64,000 nt of DNA from Lytechinus pictus (GCF_037042905.1 NC_087249.1:40197401-40261400), one strand, 5' to 3'; positions 31,500 to 43,949 are shown, counted from the first letter of the stretch. Program-made: numbers and translations. The notes: generated by a model from the sequence alone, not told the origin.

Positions 31500-34400
31500 T
31501 GAGTATGTACCGGAATGTCATGTGGTGCCATAAATACTAGTTTCATGTCCTAAATTCTTATTGTAGATTTTTTGCCGTAGTAAATTTAGCTGAATTTGAT
31601 TTTTTTTTACCAGAGCACTCAAAAACATGAATGATTTGAGCATATCTTTGTGCCTGTCTTTAGTTTGAGTTTGACTGAGTGGGCCCCTTAATCATTAATT
31701 AGGCCTAATTATTTATTTATTTTTGATTTCTGATATTTAAATAGGCCACAGGGCGGCACATATCATCAACTTGGTGGTTTTCCATGTGGCCCTATTAACA
31801 AAAAAGTACAGCAAAAAGTGTTACTAGATCTATTAATAATACCAAATAGATCTAACGTTAGATCTACAGTACATGCAGCTGCAGTGAGTTAAAATAAACA
31901 TGACAAAATGTAGGCAAAAAATGTATGCGAACATGTTATAGGAAAGATGATTGGTATCCTTAATTGGGAATTATGTTCATTTAATATTAAAATCAACTAT
32001 GACAATTCGAATCAATCCTGTGAATTTAGATTTTGAAGATGAAACATATATTGCCTATTAATTGATGGAAAGAGAGATAAGTGCTGTGCAGAATGCAGAT
32101 ATTCAATTCTACTAACCTTATTTTTATTAAGAACAAAATTAATTTCAAGAATTCAATTTATTTTGGGGGCTTGGGGCCAATGCATAAAGTGAATTTACAA
32201 CCAGGACTGTACCAAATAGTGAAGTGCTTTATCCAGTTTAGATCAAAAGAACATAAAAAAAAAGAAAGTAAATAAATATTTATTCATTTCAATCACCACA
32301 CAGCACAAGATTTACTAAATGAGGATAACGTTAGGTTACTTATATCATAAAATTTTACATTGGATAAGTGGTCTTGTCAGTTGTCACCAGAATAAGGCTA
32401 GTGCTAGTTTCCCCTTATATTCCTATCGCTACAGAATTTTTCATAGCGTTCTTAATATTTCTACCCTTTATGCCCTGTAAAAACATACCATGGTGTTCTT
32501 TGGATTTTATACCATTTCAATGCCTTACATACATGTACCTCGTTGCTCTCGAGATCAACATGCTTTATTTTATTTTCATATATGATACAGGCCAGGGTTA
32601 TCCTTATAGTTGCCACCGTGATGTAAAACTATTCCGAAGGAAAGTGAAATACCCAAGTAGGCCTAGTACAGTACTAGACCAAAAGCTTTAGTATCTGTAT
32701 TTGGTTGTTTTGCTGAACTGTGTTGGCTTCTCTCACTTAGTAAAATGTAAGAAATTGTTAAATAAATCCCTAGAAATGGTTATTCCTGTCTAGCTTAGTA
32801 CCAATTTGGCTATAAACTCTTTGTTGTGTACTGGGTGAGTTCAATTCTCACGAGGCATATTCGAACATCATTGACCACCAAGTCTATGATAACCCTAAAT
32901 GCTTTCATGGTGTCAGTACATGGACAAATGAGTTTAGTAATCCAGTTGGTTTGCATGTAGCTTCCCTTTTTTTTTTTAAATATTACTTTCATTTCTGCAC
33001 TGCCAATACTTTGCACATTTTCTAGACCAAAAATCTTCAATCTCTGTACCATCTCAGATGTTGTTCTGGAAGTTTCCATGGCAAAAAAGAATAGTGTAGC
33101 AAAAAACATCTGAGATAGTGTAGTAGGTTTCATGGTCATCATGTATCTTTCTTGGGCAAATGTTGGTCCTGAAAAGGACCACCCAATCTTGACGTTGCGA
33201 CAAGTGTGTTCTTGTCGTCCTACTCATGCCTTGTGTACTGAAAGCCCTCTCGCTCAGACAGCAAGTATTGTATGTGCTAGTCCTTACGTGGAGCCACACT
33301 TAGAACAAGTTTCATTCGGTCTGTGCCTGCAGACTAAACTAATGTGGCCATGGCACCTCCTCACCCATCCAATGCCATATAAAGTTCATATTGGCATTAA
33401 AATGTATTTGCTTAATAAAACAACCTCTTTACAACTATCTAAATTAACGCATGATCCAACTATATTATCATTACATGTACACTAAATATGAAATAAAAGA
33501 AACAATAGGTAGAGAGTGAGAGATTGACCCTCATTTTATGCTGTTGCCACCAATGAAAGTTCTTAATTTAAATTTGGAACTTAATGAGAGTCGAACTCAT
33601 CCAACATTGCACAAAATGCGGTCAGAAGACAGGCGTAATGATACATGATGAAAGATTTAAAGGAGAACATTTCAAGGAAATAAGAAAGATTGACTGCACA
33701 ATGTAGCCCTACATGTATGTAATATAATCACATCTTATTACAATCATGATGAAAATCAAACAATCATACTTACACAGCTTACTGGCTTATCCATTAGTTC
33801 CTCTCATCCAAAACAGATCAATCGGCAGCAATTACATGTAGGGCCTATTTTATTTTCCACAATCAAATTGAAAAAAAAAATCTACATTTAGATCTAACTT
33901 AGATAAGTTTGGTGCATCAATGATTATCTTGTCAACTAAGCACGTATTATCATTGGCTTTTGTAATTACTTAGTTATCAAACCATACATATCAACAGAGT
34001 AGAGGTCTACATGTGCATGTATGCTAAATTAGGCCTTAAAAGTTTCTTTGAAAAACTACAAAGAATTGATTTTAATTCCAAACCATTTCAAATTACTTGG
34101 CCTAGTCGAAGAAATTTTTGGTCTAGATACCCAACCTGTCCGGACATGCAACTAGTGGTATGATAGGGGCACTTGTCCAATACTACAAGGTTGTGATAAC
34201 ATCCATGTGGTCTTAAACCACTTTTAAAAAATGCAGTGCTAAGCTAACACCACTTTTATCACAAGGTTGTGATAACCTTGTCCACAGTTAGTAACCTGTG
34301 TGGTGAACAAGATTGTCAACAAGATTGTCAATTTTCTCTTGATCTAGACTGGATGAATACTTGATATTTTGGAACAGTCAATTTTGACCATACAGTGAAT

Positions 34401-35344
34401 TCATCATCATAAAAAAATGCCTTGGCACAAAACTAAATTGAATTCTTGAAATTTATAATTTTTTTCTAATTAAAAAGAGATTAAAAAGAGAGTCTGTGGA
34501 GATGAAGATCTGCATCAGTCACAGAGGGCCTCACAAAAATATGCTCAAAATTAAAAGTTTTTGAGCGCTCTTGTGAATAAAAAAAAAGATTTCTAAGTCT
34601 AGAATGAAAACAAATAACTGAATGGATCTGTCTTTTTGAGTGTGCATTGTACATGAATGTTGCGTAGACAGAAAGAGTGGTTGGAGAGTGCAAGAGGATG
34701 GGGTGCTTCCACTCTTCCCGCAATTCAAGAAACTTTTACTTTTTCCAGGAAAGGTTCCAGAAATGAAAAAAATTCCAGGAAATTCAGGGAAATCCAAAAA
34801 TTACAAGGGGGGCCCCTTGAGAAGCAAAATTTAAAATTGTAATGTAGAAATGCAGAAGTGTGCCCCCCCCCCCCTTTGAACGTGAAGTCCCTTTTATTTT
34901 TGCATGTCAATTTTTTCCTCAGGAAAATGTGCCTCCCCTTTTGGAGAATCCTGGATCCGCCCATGATTACAATTAAATGACAATTTACCGTAGCAACTTT
35001 CAAATATTCATGTAATATTTTACAAAGATTTAGATCTAACATTAGATCTTCCTCCGGATCCAGACATAGGCTCCGTCGTCGGAGCTCAAAATTTTCTGCC
35101 CTCGTCATTTCGTAATTTTGTTCCTATTTTTCAAGAGGACATGACGAACAAAAATGTTTTATTTCTTGATTTTGGTCACTTCTTGGACCAAATTTAGGCT
35201 CACTGTATTAATTATTATTGCCAGATTTGAAAAATCAAAATGGAAAATTCCAGGAATTAATTGTCTATGAATTTCAGAAAATTTGGGATTCATTTTCAGG
35301 AAATTTGTTTTTAGACAAGACCAATATGGGGCGAACTTGAGTTC
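31500..35344. other. Interior of the hAT-like element, no gene recognised
   Basis: Mostly A/T-rich DNA. Short overlapping frames at 32810-33485 on both strands show no known motif. A C-run repeat scrap lies at 34863-34960. Confidence 0.5.
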
Positions 35345-38300
35345 AAGGAGCATTTTGGGGTAAAAGTTGGGAACCGGTCTATTTCACCTAATATGAATGT
35401 GCTGAATCTGATAAGACCGGTTCCCAAGCCAATTTTTCATGTTTTGACCACCTAATTTGCATAAACAAAATGGCTGTCAAATTGACAATTTATAATCTTA
35501 TTTCTACAATATTCTTTTTTAATATTCGCTTTCACCGATATGGATACTGCAAAATCCTGCATACTTAACATGTACCATTCGGGAAAATTTGTTATTTCTG
35601 TTTGCGGCTAATTAATTATGCAAATTTATGCATATTTTGCAATACTATGCTATAATTTGATAATTACACCTAAAATGTTTATTATTTTGGGTACAAATAG
35701 CATTTCTATCATTATGATAATTGTTTGGCCCTTAAATATAATACTCAAGTCAATTTTTATATGTATTTTATTGTTCTTTGATATTTCTTTTGTGTTCTTG
35801 TATTTTCTGCCATTTGCTTTGTATATGTTTGATATGAGATCTTTAAAAAACTAATATCAATGGCAGACAAATATTAAGCTTCAATTATTGAATCATTTAA
35901 TAAACTTCTTTTGCCACAACTGTTAATTGTACTCAGAAACAAATATACACACATGCTTCCACACCCACACCTATATATAGAAAGTAATATACTTGCAAGG
36001 TATAGTAGACATGCCCAATATAAAAACATTGATGCTGATCCTATAATCATGACAATTACCAAATTCAATGAACCCGTAAGAAAAGAAAAGTTTAGAAGTT
36101 GGAAAACCTGTAATCATGCTGAACTTAAATTTCTTGAAATACATGTATATATATTAAAATGTTTTATAACAGATCAAATAATCAATTAAACGTATGATTT
36201 ACGCAGTGTAGTTTATCAATCGGATATAAGTATCAGTACATTGTTATTATCCTTGTAGCGAAATTATATCTTTGATTCAGCTCCATCAGAACTGCAATCA
36301 TGGCAGTTAACCAAAGAACAATTTGTAATATAAATGCAAAGGGTCTGTATTACTGGATCACTTACTAGTTTTTTTGGTCATTACCGATTTATTCATTTAT
36401 TTGGCAACGATACAACCATCAAAGTAATAACTGAAAACCACAGCTTTTATCCAATCCTTGCCTTGGAAGATTCTTTGACGAACGATACTGAATACAGAAA
36501 ATACAGGAAATTATAAAAACATGGGGCTAAACACAGATTAGCTCCATTGTTAAAACATGGGCAAAACAAGAAGGTTTCCAACCCAGTCACTGCCCAATGC
36601 AGAACAAATTTTCACAGTGTGTCCTATATGGTTAAAAAGTGCTAGAGATGCCTGTTGAAGATAAACCAGCATGGAGACAGTTGCAGAAGTCCAGTCTAGA
36701 GGTTATCCGGTCATGGATGATATTTTCTGCACCACCTCATGTAAGACAATGTCTGATCTCAGCAATTATGTGGAACAGGTAATATGCAGATTGGCAGACA
36801 TGTAATGTGTGTTTCTTCATGCTCATTGTTCTATCAAAGACTACGCCAAGAGATCTAGCCTTGCATACTGGAGATATATACCTTGCTCACCTATTAAGAC
36901 TTGAGTTGTAGTCATAATAATTACGCATATATGGAGATGACAGAACAAGATACTTCGCTTTTTATTGTTAAGCTCCAGGAAGTTGACCTTCATCCAACAT
37001 CGAATCCTCGATGGCAGCACCAGCGACAGCAGCTGCACGAACCTCTGTATCTTTACCTTTTGGATCAAAAGTGAGGTATACAGCTGGATGTCATCAGCAT
37101 AGAAGTGTATACCAAGACCATGTTGCCACAATACAGAGCCAAGAGGAGTGATGTACAGTTTGAAGAACAAGGGACAAGGACAGACTCCCAAGGAACTCCA
37201 TATCAAAGGGTAGTCACAGGAGACTGCATGCCAGTGATGAATACAGCTTCATACAGCTCTGTTGGCAAGGTAAGAGGAAACCTGCCATTGGAGTGCAGAA
37301 TCATCAATTCCAAAACAGACTGTCAGTCTCCCAAGAAGGATGACATGTTCACTGGTATCAAAACCTGTTGACAAGTCAAACATAACTTAGGCAACTGCTT
37401 TCCTCATAGAAAGAGAAATCCTGGCTCTACAATCGAAGAAATTCTCGACCTAGACTCTGATGGTGATATCTCAGACTCGCATGCAGCCTATCACAGCTGG
37501 GTAAGCTATTGGATGCTGTTGGTTTTGGATTAATAATCACATACAGGAACGCCAAACATGCCAGGAACCCACCATCCTCTGAAAGATATCTTCGTTATCA
37601 ATTTGAAATAGTCTATCTTATGAAGATATGAAGATGTGTGAATATAGAAGTTCGATAAATGGCCTAGAAGACATTACACAATTCACTGCGGTATTGAAAA
37701 GGTGCACTGCGAGCATTTTAACACCTGAAACAAAATATGGTTAGACAGCAGATTCTCTCTCAAGACTATGGATCTGTGACACGAGAGTCGGACAAATCTC
37801 AAGAACACAAACACGATGACTTCGATACGAACTGCCTCCGCAGAATACTTGTACTAAATTGGTTTGATTTCAACAATTAGAGATGACTTTTATAATATGA
37901 GGCTGCCCTGTCAATCAAGCCATCCAATGGAACACCAAATCGATGTTAACTGACATCGATCTTTCAACACCCCGAAGGTAAAGGTGTATATCAAGCTGGG
38001 GGAAGCTGGATGCCTCTAAGTTGGATGAAGCAGCAATCCATGATAGGACAGGTGCAGTACTGCATTGAAAAAGATATATTATGGAGATGCACATGTAATC
38101 CGTTAATGAAGTCCAATGATAAAAAAAATATTAAAAGGATATGCAGTGACTTATTCGTTGTGGAACTTTAGAACATCACAGTCTGGCTTTTAAAACACGG
38201 AAAACTGTCTAATTGATAGGCAAAATGAGAAATTAGATGGATTATATGTGGGTTCAGTTCTGAGAATTTTTTTCAAAATTGGGACTATTTGACAAGCGTA

Positions 38301-39316
38301 ATGGAGAAAAACACAGGACATCTCATTTTCAGCAGACTGTTTTCACTTCATTTTGCTGAAGAAAAACACACTAAATATATATACATGTATGTGTGATCAG
38401 ATTCTGTTGGTCGGGAAAATAACTACTCCAAAGGATATTAAAAGCAACTGATTGACTATTAGGAGTTGAGAATTACAGTACTGTTATGATTCAAATTTAA
38501 TAATTCATCATCTAAAATTGTAAATATGAATGAATTGATTGATATTATAATTCAAGATACCATTTTATAACAAAAATATAAGCAATTAATAGTGACATTC
38601 GCTTGAAGGCAGATAGGTTCATGAAATTCGTTGGATCTCCACCAGTGTGCTTTTAAATGGGAAGGCCCTCCGTGCAGGAGTTTACCTTTGTATGCAGATG
38701 TGGGTGTGGGAGTGGGTGAATCTGTTTATGCCCATGGATATATATGCGAATAAATAAGTGATTACATAATTAAATCATTGATGGTAATTATTTTCTGCCA
38801 TTGATAATCAATAATTTGACAGATCCCATAACAAAACATGTAAAAAACAAAAGGTACAAAATACAAAGAAATACATAAGAAATTCAAAAACAATAAAATA
38901 CATTATTATTCACTGTGATATTATATTTTAAGGGCCGTACAATGATTCATAATGATGTAAATGCTATTTGTACCCAAAAAATAAACATTTGAGCTGAAAT
39001 TATCAAATTATAGCATAATGAACCAAAATATGCATAAATTTGCATAATTAATATACCGTAAACAAAAATAACAAGTTTTCCCGAAAGGTACACGTATGTA
39101 TGCAGGATTTTGCAGTATTCATGTTTGTGAAAGCGAATATAATTAAAGAACATTGTCGAAATAATATTCTGAATTGTCAATTTGGCAGCCATTTTGTTTA
39201 TGCAAATTAGGTGGTCAAAACATGAGAAATTAGCTTGGGAACCGATCTTATCAGATTCAGCATATTTGAATTGTGTGAAATAGTCCGGTTTCCAAATTTT
39301 ACCCCAAAATGCTTCT
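35345..39316. mobile_element. Element with about 600-bp inverted arms, inside the hAT-like element
   Basis: The left arm 35345-35975 and right arm 38690-39316 are inverse copies. The pairing runs from AAGGAGCATTTTGGGGTAAA through GGTTCCCAAGC, GACCACCTAATTTGC and TGGGTACAAATAGCATTT to CACACCCACAC. Arm identity looks like roughly 80%, so it is older than its host LTR. No target duplication was identified. Its core contains a LINE fragment. Confidence 0.75.
36640..37480 (-). mobile_element. LINE reverse transcriptase fragment, degenerate
   Basis: On the minus strand broken frames read [23 protein letters not shown] and [17 protein letters not shown], matching the reverse transcriptase blocks DLSAAFDTVDH, GVPQGSVLGP and YADDTQLY. 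Stops and frameshifts interrupt it. It sits between the inverted arms. Confidence 0.8.
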
Positions 39317-39384
39317 TACAGTTTATATAGGCCTCTTTTTCTAGAATGGGTCTAGTCTATTTGGATCTGTGGAACATCGATGAG

Positions 39385-39660
39385 GGGTTTGGTGTCCGGA
39401 CACTGAAAAATGAAGCCTTGTATTTGTAGAAGTTTAGGCTTGCTGTTGTTTATCTCACTTACTTTTTTTAATTTTTTTTTTATTTTATCTCACTTCTCAG
39501 CAAAATAAAGCAAAAAATATAGCTTGGATAATGCTTATCACCATCATTATTTGTTCTTTATAATATTTTCTTACATTCTGAGCTAAAAAAAAATCAAAGA
39601 CATTGCTTGTATTTTTTGTAAACTTTTCAAAATTAAAGGAGATGTCGTGAGTCCGGACCC
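39385..39660. repeat. Hairpin repeat with GGTGTCCGGACAC-type ends
   Basis: TTGGTGTCCGGACACTG at the left is mirrored by GTGAGTCCGGACCC at the right. The middle (TATAATATTTTCTTACATT) matches the copy at 62315-62455. Confidence 0.5.
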
Positions 39661-40040
39661 AACCCGTCAGGAAACACAACCACAGCGTATATCGGGCTAC
39701 TGAGCCAGCCGCACTGCCGGCTACAGTTGCCAGTCCCATACCGTATCTTTACTGTCATGTTTACGCCTTGGAACTATTAAAAATTAGTAAAAAAGCATGT
39801 TAAAATTCAAAATTATTGCAAACCAATCATATCAAAATGAAGCACATAAAATTCTCTTTAAAAACTATCATTTTGTTTTTCTTAATAACAATTGTTATTA
39901 CCTGAAATTTGCTGTCGAAAAATCTCCCCCATTGACTTTGTACACAAACTTCGGTGAATTTGGAACTATTCAAAACCTCCATGAGCAAATGACGGCTACT
40001 TCCGGTGTCGCAACCTTGTTTATATAGCTATAGGGCCTTG

Positions 40041-40216
40041 CCTTTTAGACGCTGGAGGACGTTGGATCCCTTGGATCATTGTATTTGAAGCTGAACTCAC
40101 ACGGAATAGACAGGAACTAGGACATCACTCCAGGAAAATACTGGTTAGTGACTTATTCCTTATATTCTAGCTTCAGGTATCAACCTAGTGGTCAAGCTGG
40201 GGGCGCGACCGCTACA
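40041..40216 (+). repeat. 5' LTR, piece 3 of 3
   Basis: From the duplicated CCTTTTAG to CCGCTACA it matches 46394-46569 with no difference that I can see. Confidence 0.9.
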
Positions 40217-40217
40217 G

Positions 40218-40235
40218 TGGCGCTGCGAGCCTGAC
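40218..40235 (+). promoter_or_regulatory. Primer-binding-site candidate
   Basis: TGGCGCTGCGAGCCTGAC starts one base after the 5' LTR. TGG matches the CCA end of a tRNA; the next bases (TGGC) would suit a tRNA with G before CCA, such as a serine tRNA. I could not match a specific tRNA. Confidence 0.5.
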
Positions 40236-42236
40236 TGTGCCTGCTTTTGTGGGCATTTTAGGCCAATTTCTGAAAATTAAAATTGGGATATTGATTGATT
40301 GTCTCGCGGTGAGCAAGGCCCCCCGTATTCGCATCGGACGTGCATTTCCCTATGCCCCGCTGCGTGGGGGGAAACGGTCGCCGCTGGAGAGGGTAAAATC
40401 AGGGAGGAAATTGGGGTGATTTTGGTAGATAGGGTCCAGTTATTAGGGTCCTGTCGATTTATATATATATTCTGTGAATATCGGGGAAGGTGGTGTGTAT
40501 GTGTGTCCCGAGTTAGACTAGGTAAGTTTGACTTGGGACATTTTTTCGATAGTCGTCGCCTCTCTTTTTTGGAGGTTTCCGTCGCGGGGACTGATGGTAG
40601 TTCCGGTACCGTGACGGAAATTTCCACAAAGGAGAAGGAGAGCACATGTCGTGGAGTTGTGTGTTTGTTGTCGTTGTTTGCTATTTATTTCTGTTTCTTG
40701 TTGTGGCTGTGTGTTTTAAGTCAGTGTGATTGTAATTTTTACGTGTGTTTTTGGTTGTTTTGGTGATTTTGGTGTCGTTTTGTGAGTGATTTGTGATTGC
40801 ACTATTTGTGTTAGGGTGCAGGGTGCGGAAGGGTAAGGGTGGTACGGCTGGGCCGGAAGACGGCACGGAGCGGGATCCACGTAGCGGGGCTGCCGCGGAG
40901 GGATACGTTCCGACCTCACTGCTGGCACAGACGCCATCTTGTCCTCCATCGTTGAGCAATCGTCGACCAATTCATTTTTACGGACGAAAAAATTGATTTG
41001 AGAACCAATTTGAGCAGAGGAAGGTGTGGAAAGTACAGAAATAGGTAGGATTTTAATCATACTATTTTCCGATTAGTATATTTGTGGTGTAGTGGTTGTT
41101 TTAGCGTGTTGTTTTGCTCCTCGAAGTTGGGTTTATTGTTAGGCATATCTAGATTAGATCTAGAACACGGGCAGCCCCACTCGTTCACTTTCGAGTGGGG
41201 TAGGAAGTGTGTGTGTGGATATACGGTGTTGGGTGTTTGCGACGTAGGTGGCGTAGTGTGTGAACCCACCCACTCACTGTAGTGGGGAGTTCAGAAAAAA
41301 AAAAAAAAAAAATCAAAGAAAGAAAAAGAAAGATTATTTGAGAGAGAGTGTGGGGTGACTCGGTGTGCATGAAATATTTTGTGTGCTGAACTTGGACTTC
41401 AGTGTGATATCACTGATAGAACCAGCTTCGAGGATTACTAAAATAAATAGGTAAATTAATAAAAGACAAGTTAGGCTTAGAGTTTAATATAAATATTTTT
41501 AGAACTAAAATCATTCTTTTTGGCAGTGCTAGCGCAAACTATTAACAACAGCCGGACTAAACTAATCTAATTAATAATAAAAGCTAGACTTTTATACCAT
41601 AAATTGGGTTCGCTTTTGGACCTAATTTTTTGGGATAGCTTTTTGGATAACTTTAGCAGGTTTTTTGGTCGGGCTAATTACTGTGCCTAACCATTAACTG
41701 TTAAAGGTATATTTTTGGACTTATACCGGTTTTATAATTTTAGTTGCTAAAAATAAAAGAATTGTTATAAAATAAATTGGGTCTGCATTTGGACCTAATT
41801 TTTTGGGATAGCTTTTTTGGATAACTTTAGCAGGTTTTGGTCGGGCTAATTACTGTGCCTAACCATTAACTGTTAAAGGTATATTTTTGGACTTATACCG
41901 GGTTTATAATTTTAGTTGCTAAAATTAAAAGAATTGTTATAAAATAAATTGGGTCTGCATTTGGACCTAATTTATTGGGACCACTTTGGGATAAATTTAA
42001 GTAGGTTTTTGGTCGGGCTTATTGTGCCTAACCATAAACTGATTGGGGTATATTTTTGGACCTTTTTTGTAATTTAGTTGCCAAAGGGAAATAAAAGAAA
42101 GAATTTAATAAGATTGGGTTAGATTGAGACCTAGTTTTAGAATAGCTTTTGGATAATTTCAACAGGGGTTTGGTTGGGCTCAGTATTGGGCCTAACTGAA
42201 CCTTGCTAGGATAACACCAATTAGGGTAAACACAAC
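40236..42236 (+). other. Two-kilobase leader of the LTR retrotransposon
   Basis: This is an untranslated leader. Its first part is G/T-rich with short chance frames; its last 600 bp are a tandem array. Packaging or translation signals presumably lie here but are not identifiable by eye. Confidence 0.6.
41601..42220 (+). repeat. Tandem array in leader, period about 172 bp, four units
   Basis: Units start AAATTGGGTTCGCTTTTGGA at 41601, again at 41774 and 41946 with AAATTGGGTCTGCATTTGGA, and a shorter one near 42111. Each continues GGACCTAATTTTTTGGGA and TTTGGTCGGGCTAATTACTG. The first three are nearly identical; the fourth is divergent and runs into the gag start. Confidence 0.85.
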
Positions 42237-43949
42237 ATGGACGGGGAAGAGAAAATCCCCATTAATGTGTGCTCCTTTGAGGAGTTTAGGTCGCTAGGGC
42301 TAAGCTCAGCCCTAGCCGGGATAATTCAGGGGGTCAGACTGGACCATGGGGAGATAACCCCTGAGCTTTTTGAGAGCAGTCCAGTGCTGTGTAACAATCG
42401 AGAACTAGCCGCACGAGTGGACTTTTCGGGGGGCACCCAGGGGGGAGAATCTAGTATTTTCATTACTCCCAGGGGGCGCCCCACCATGAGCACCCCTCGC
42501 AGGGAACCCGACCAGAATGGGGCGGGGCCAGGGGGTGCTTACCCATATGATCATTATCCACCTCCTGCGGCAAGCCAGTCTAGTGGGTCCTGGGGCGCCA
42601 GCCCTTCGCACCTCCGGGGAGAGAGGGGGCCCCAGCCCCCAAGCACCCGAGGGGCAGGCATGGGGGGTGGTGTAGAGCCGAGGGTCAGACCCAGGCATCT
42701 AATAGGTGAAGAGGCTAATGAGGCCTATGCGAATAGATGCGGGCAGGTAAGTGGTGACTCGAGCGAGTGGTCCGGGGGTGATGACTTCCCCGCTAGGCAT
42801 CCCTCCCTGGGGGGGAGGCAGGGGATAAGTATAAGGACCAGGGTAGGAGATGGGAGGGGCTCCTCAGCCCCACCCCCTACCCCAGACTACAGCGCAAGGA
42901 ATGTGCGGGCGGGTATGACACGCCCAGCCCAGCACAGTTCGTCTTCGCCGCCTAGTAGCCCGGCTGCGTCACCTGCGAACTCTAGTGCTTCCTCGGGAAG
43001 GGGGACCGGCGGTGGGTTACCTTATTACACGCTGCCAAAGTCCCTCACTTTCGACGGCAAGGGTAACTGGAGGGCTTTCTTCAGAAAGTTCTCCGCCTTT
43101 GCTGATCACCATAATTGGACTGCAATGGAGCGCGTAAGCCAGCTATACTGGGGCCTGAAAGGGAAGGCTGAAGATTATTTGCTAATGGTCTTGGACCAAG
43201 AGCCAAATATGCCATATGCAGGTCTAGTGGCCCGGCTGCAGCACAGGTTCGGGGAGGAAGGGCTCTCTGAATCTGCTCAGCTGGAGTTTGTGGCAGCCAA
43301 GCAGGGACCCACTGAATCCCTGCCAGACTGGGCAGACCGGGTGCTCCAGCTAGCAGCGCGTGCTTTTCCAGGGGTCAATGGGTCCTACCCGAATAGACAG
43401 GCGGTCCTTCGCCTGTGCCAGGGCGCCCTCAACCGAGAGGCGGGGTGCCACGCGCTTACGCGGAATCCATCTACCGTGAATGAGGCGCTTAAGTATATTG
43501 AGTGGCACCAACACGTGCACCGCGCAATGTACGGGCGTCCCAAGGCAGTGTCTAAGGCTAGTGAAGGGGAGGTCCGTAAGGTGGAACTACCCCAAGGGAA
43601 CAATGCAGCCCTTGAGCAAAGGTTGGTGAACCTAGAACGCAAGACCGATGAACGCTTGGGCCACATCGAGCGGGATCTGCAGCGTCTGGGTGGTTTGGAA
43701 CGGGACCTCAAGAAGGTCCTGGAGGCTATCCAGACTAGGCCCCAACTAGCGCGTGAACGCGGGAGGTCACCCGGTCGGGACCGGTGCTATGAGTGCGGCG
43801 GGATTGGCCACTACAGGAACAATTGTCCTTCGGTCCAGGAAAACAGGGCCAAGGTACAAGTTTCCTTTGTAGGGGACCAGGAGGAGGAAAACTCCAGCGG
43901 GTCGGAGGAGCTGGCCAGCCCCCGGCCCCCACCGCCAGAGGCCAAATAG
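42237..43949 (+). CDS. gag: Retrotransposon Gag polyprotein, 570 aa, intact
   Basis: The ATG in good context (ACAACATGG) opens a 570-residue frame with no defect. An N-terminal 250 residues are Gly/Pro/Ser-rich. A folded capsid-like core at about 258-430 (LPKSLTFDGKGNWRAFFRKF, WGLKGKAEDYLL, ARLQHRFGEEG, SLPDWADRVLQLA) follows. Next comes a coiled coil at about 455-495, then a single zinc knuckle C517-x2-C-x4-H-x4-C530 (CYECGGIGHYRNNC), and an acidic tail. This is the order matrix/capsid/nucleocapsid of Ty3/Gypsy-type Gag; the product should assemble particles and bind element RNA. It is far more GC-rich than its surroundings. Gag is conserved as an open frame although the element lacks polymerase. 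Confidence 0.92.
   Translation: MDGEEKIPINVCSFEEFRSLGLSSALAGIIQGVRLDHGEITPELFESSPVLCNNRELAARVDFSGGTQGGESSIFITPRGRPTMSTPRREPDQNGAGPGGAYPYDHYPPPAASQSSGSWGASPSHLRGERGPQPPSTRGAGMGGGVEPRVRPRHLIGEEANEAYANRCGQVSGDSSEWSGGDDFPARHPSLGGRQGISIRTRVGDGRGSSAPPPTPDYSARNVRAGMTRPAQHSSSSPPSSPAASPANSSASSGRGTGGGLPYYTLPKSLTFDGKGNWRAFFRKFSAFADHHNWTAMERVSQLYWGLKGKAEDYLLMVLDQEPNMPYAGLVARLQHRFGEEGLSESAQLEFVAAKQGPTESLPDWADRVLQLAARAFPGVNGSYPNRQAVLRLCQGALNREAGCHALTRNPSTVNEALKYIEWHQHVHRAMYGRPKAVSKASEGEVRKVELPQGNNAALEQRLVNLERKTDERLGHIERDLQRLGGLERDLKKVLEAIQTRPQLARERGRSPGRDRCYECGGIGHYRNNCPSVQENRAKVQVSFVGDQEEENSSGSEELASPRPPPPEAK

Larger units (their letters stand above)
31093..40040. mobile_element. hAT-like element, 8.9 kb, in the 5' LTR
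   Basis: The left end CAAGGCCCTATATAAACAAG and the right end (inverse of CAAGGCCCTATAGCTATATA) are inverted repeats continuing through AACAAGGTTGCGA; the right copy has six extra bases. The flanks are the octamer CCTTTTAG (31085-31092, 40041-40048), present once in the intact LTR. The 8-bp duplication and CA(A/G)GG start fit hAT. No hAT transposase motifs are seen, so it is non-autonomous or gutted. A CpG-rich stretch at 31370-31500 ends in a donor-like GAG|GTGAGT and may be an old first exon. Confidence 0.85.

Noticed and set aside
40299-41060. Overlapping frames of 114-155 codons in the LTR element leader
   Set aside because: No motif, on both strands, in a G/T-rich leader upstream of the true Gag start.
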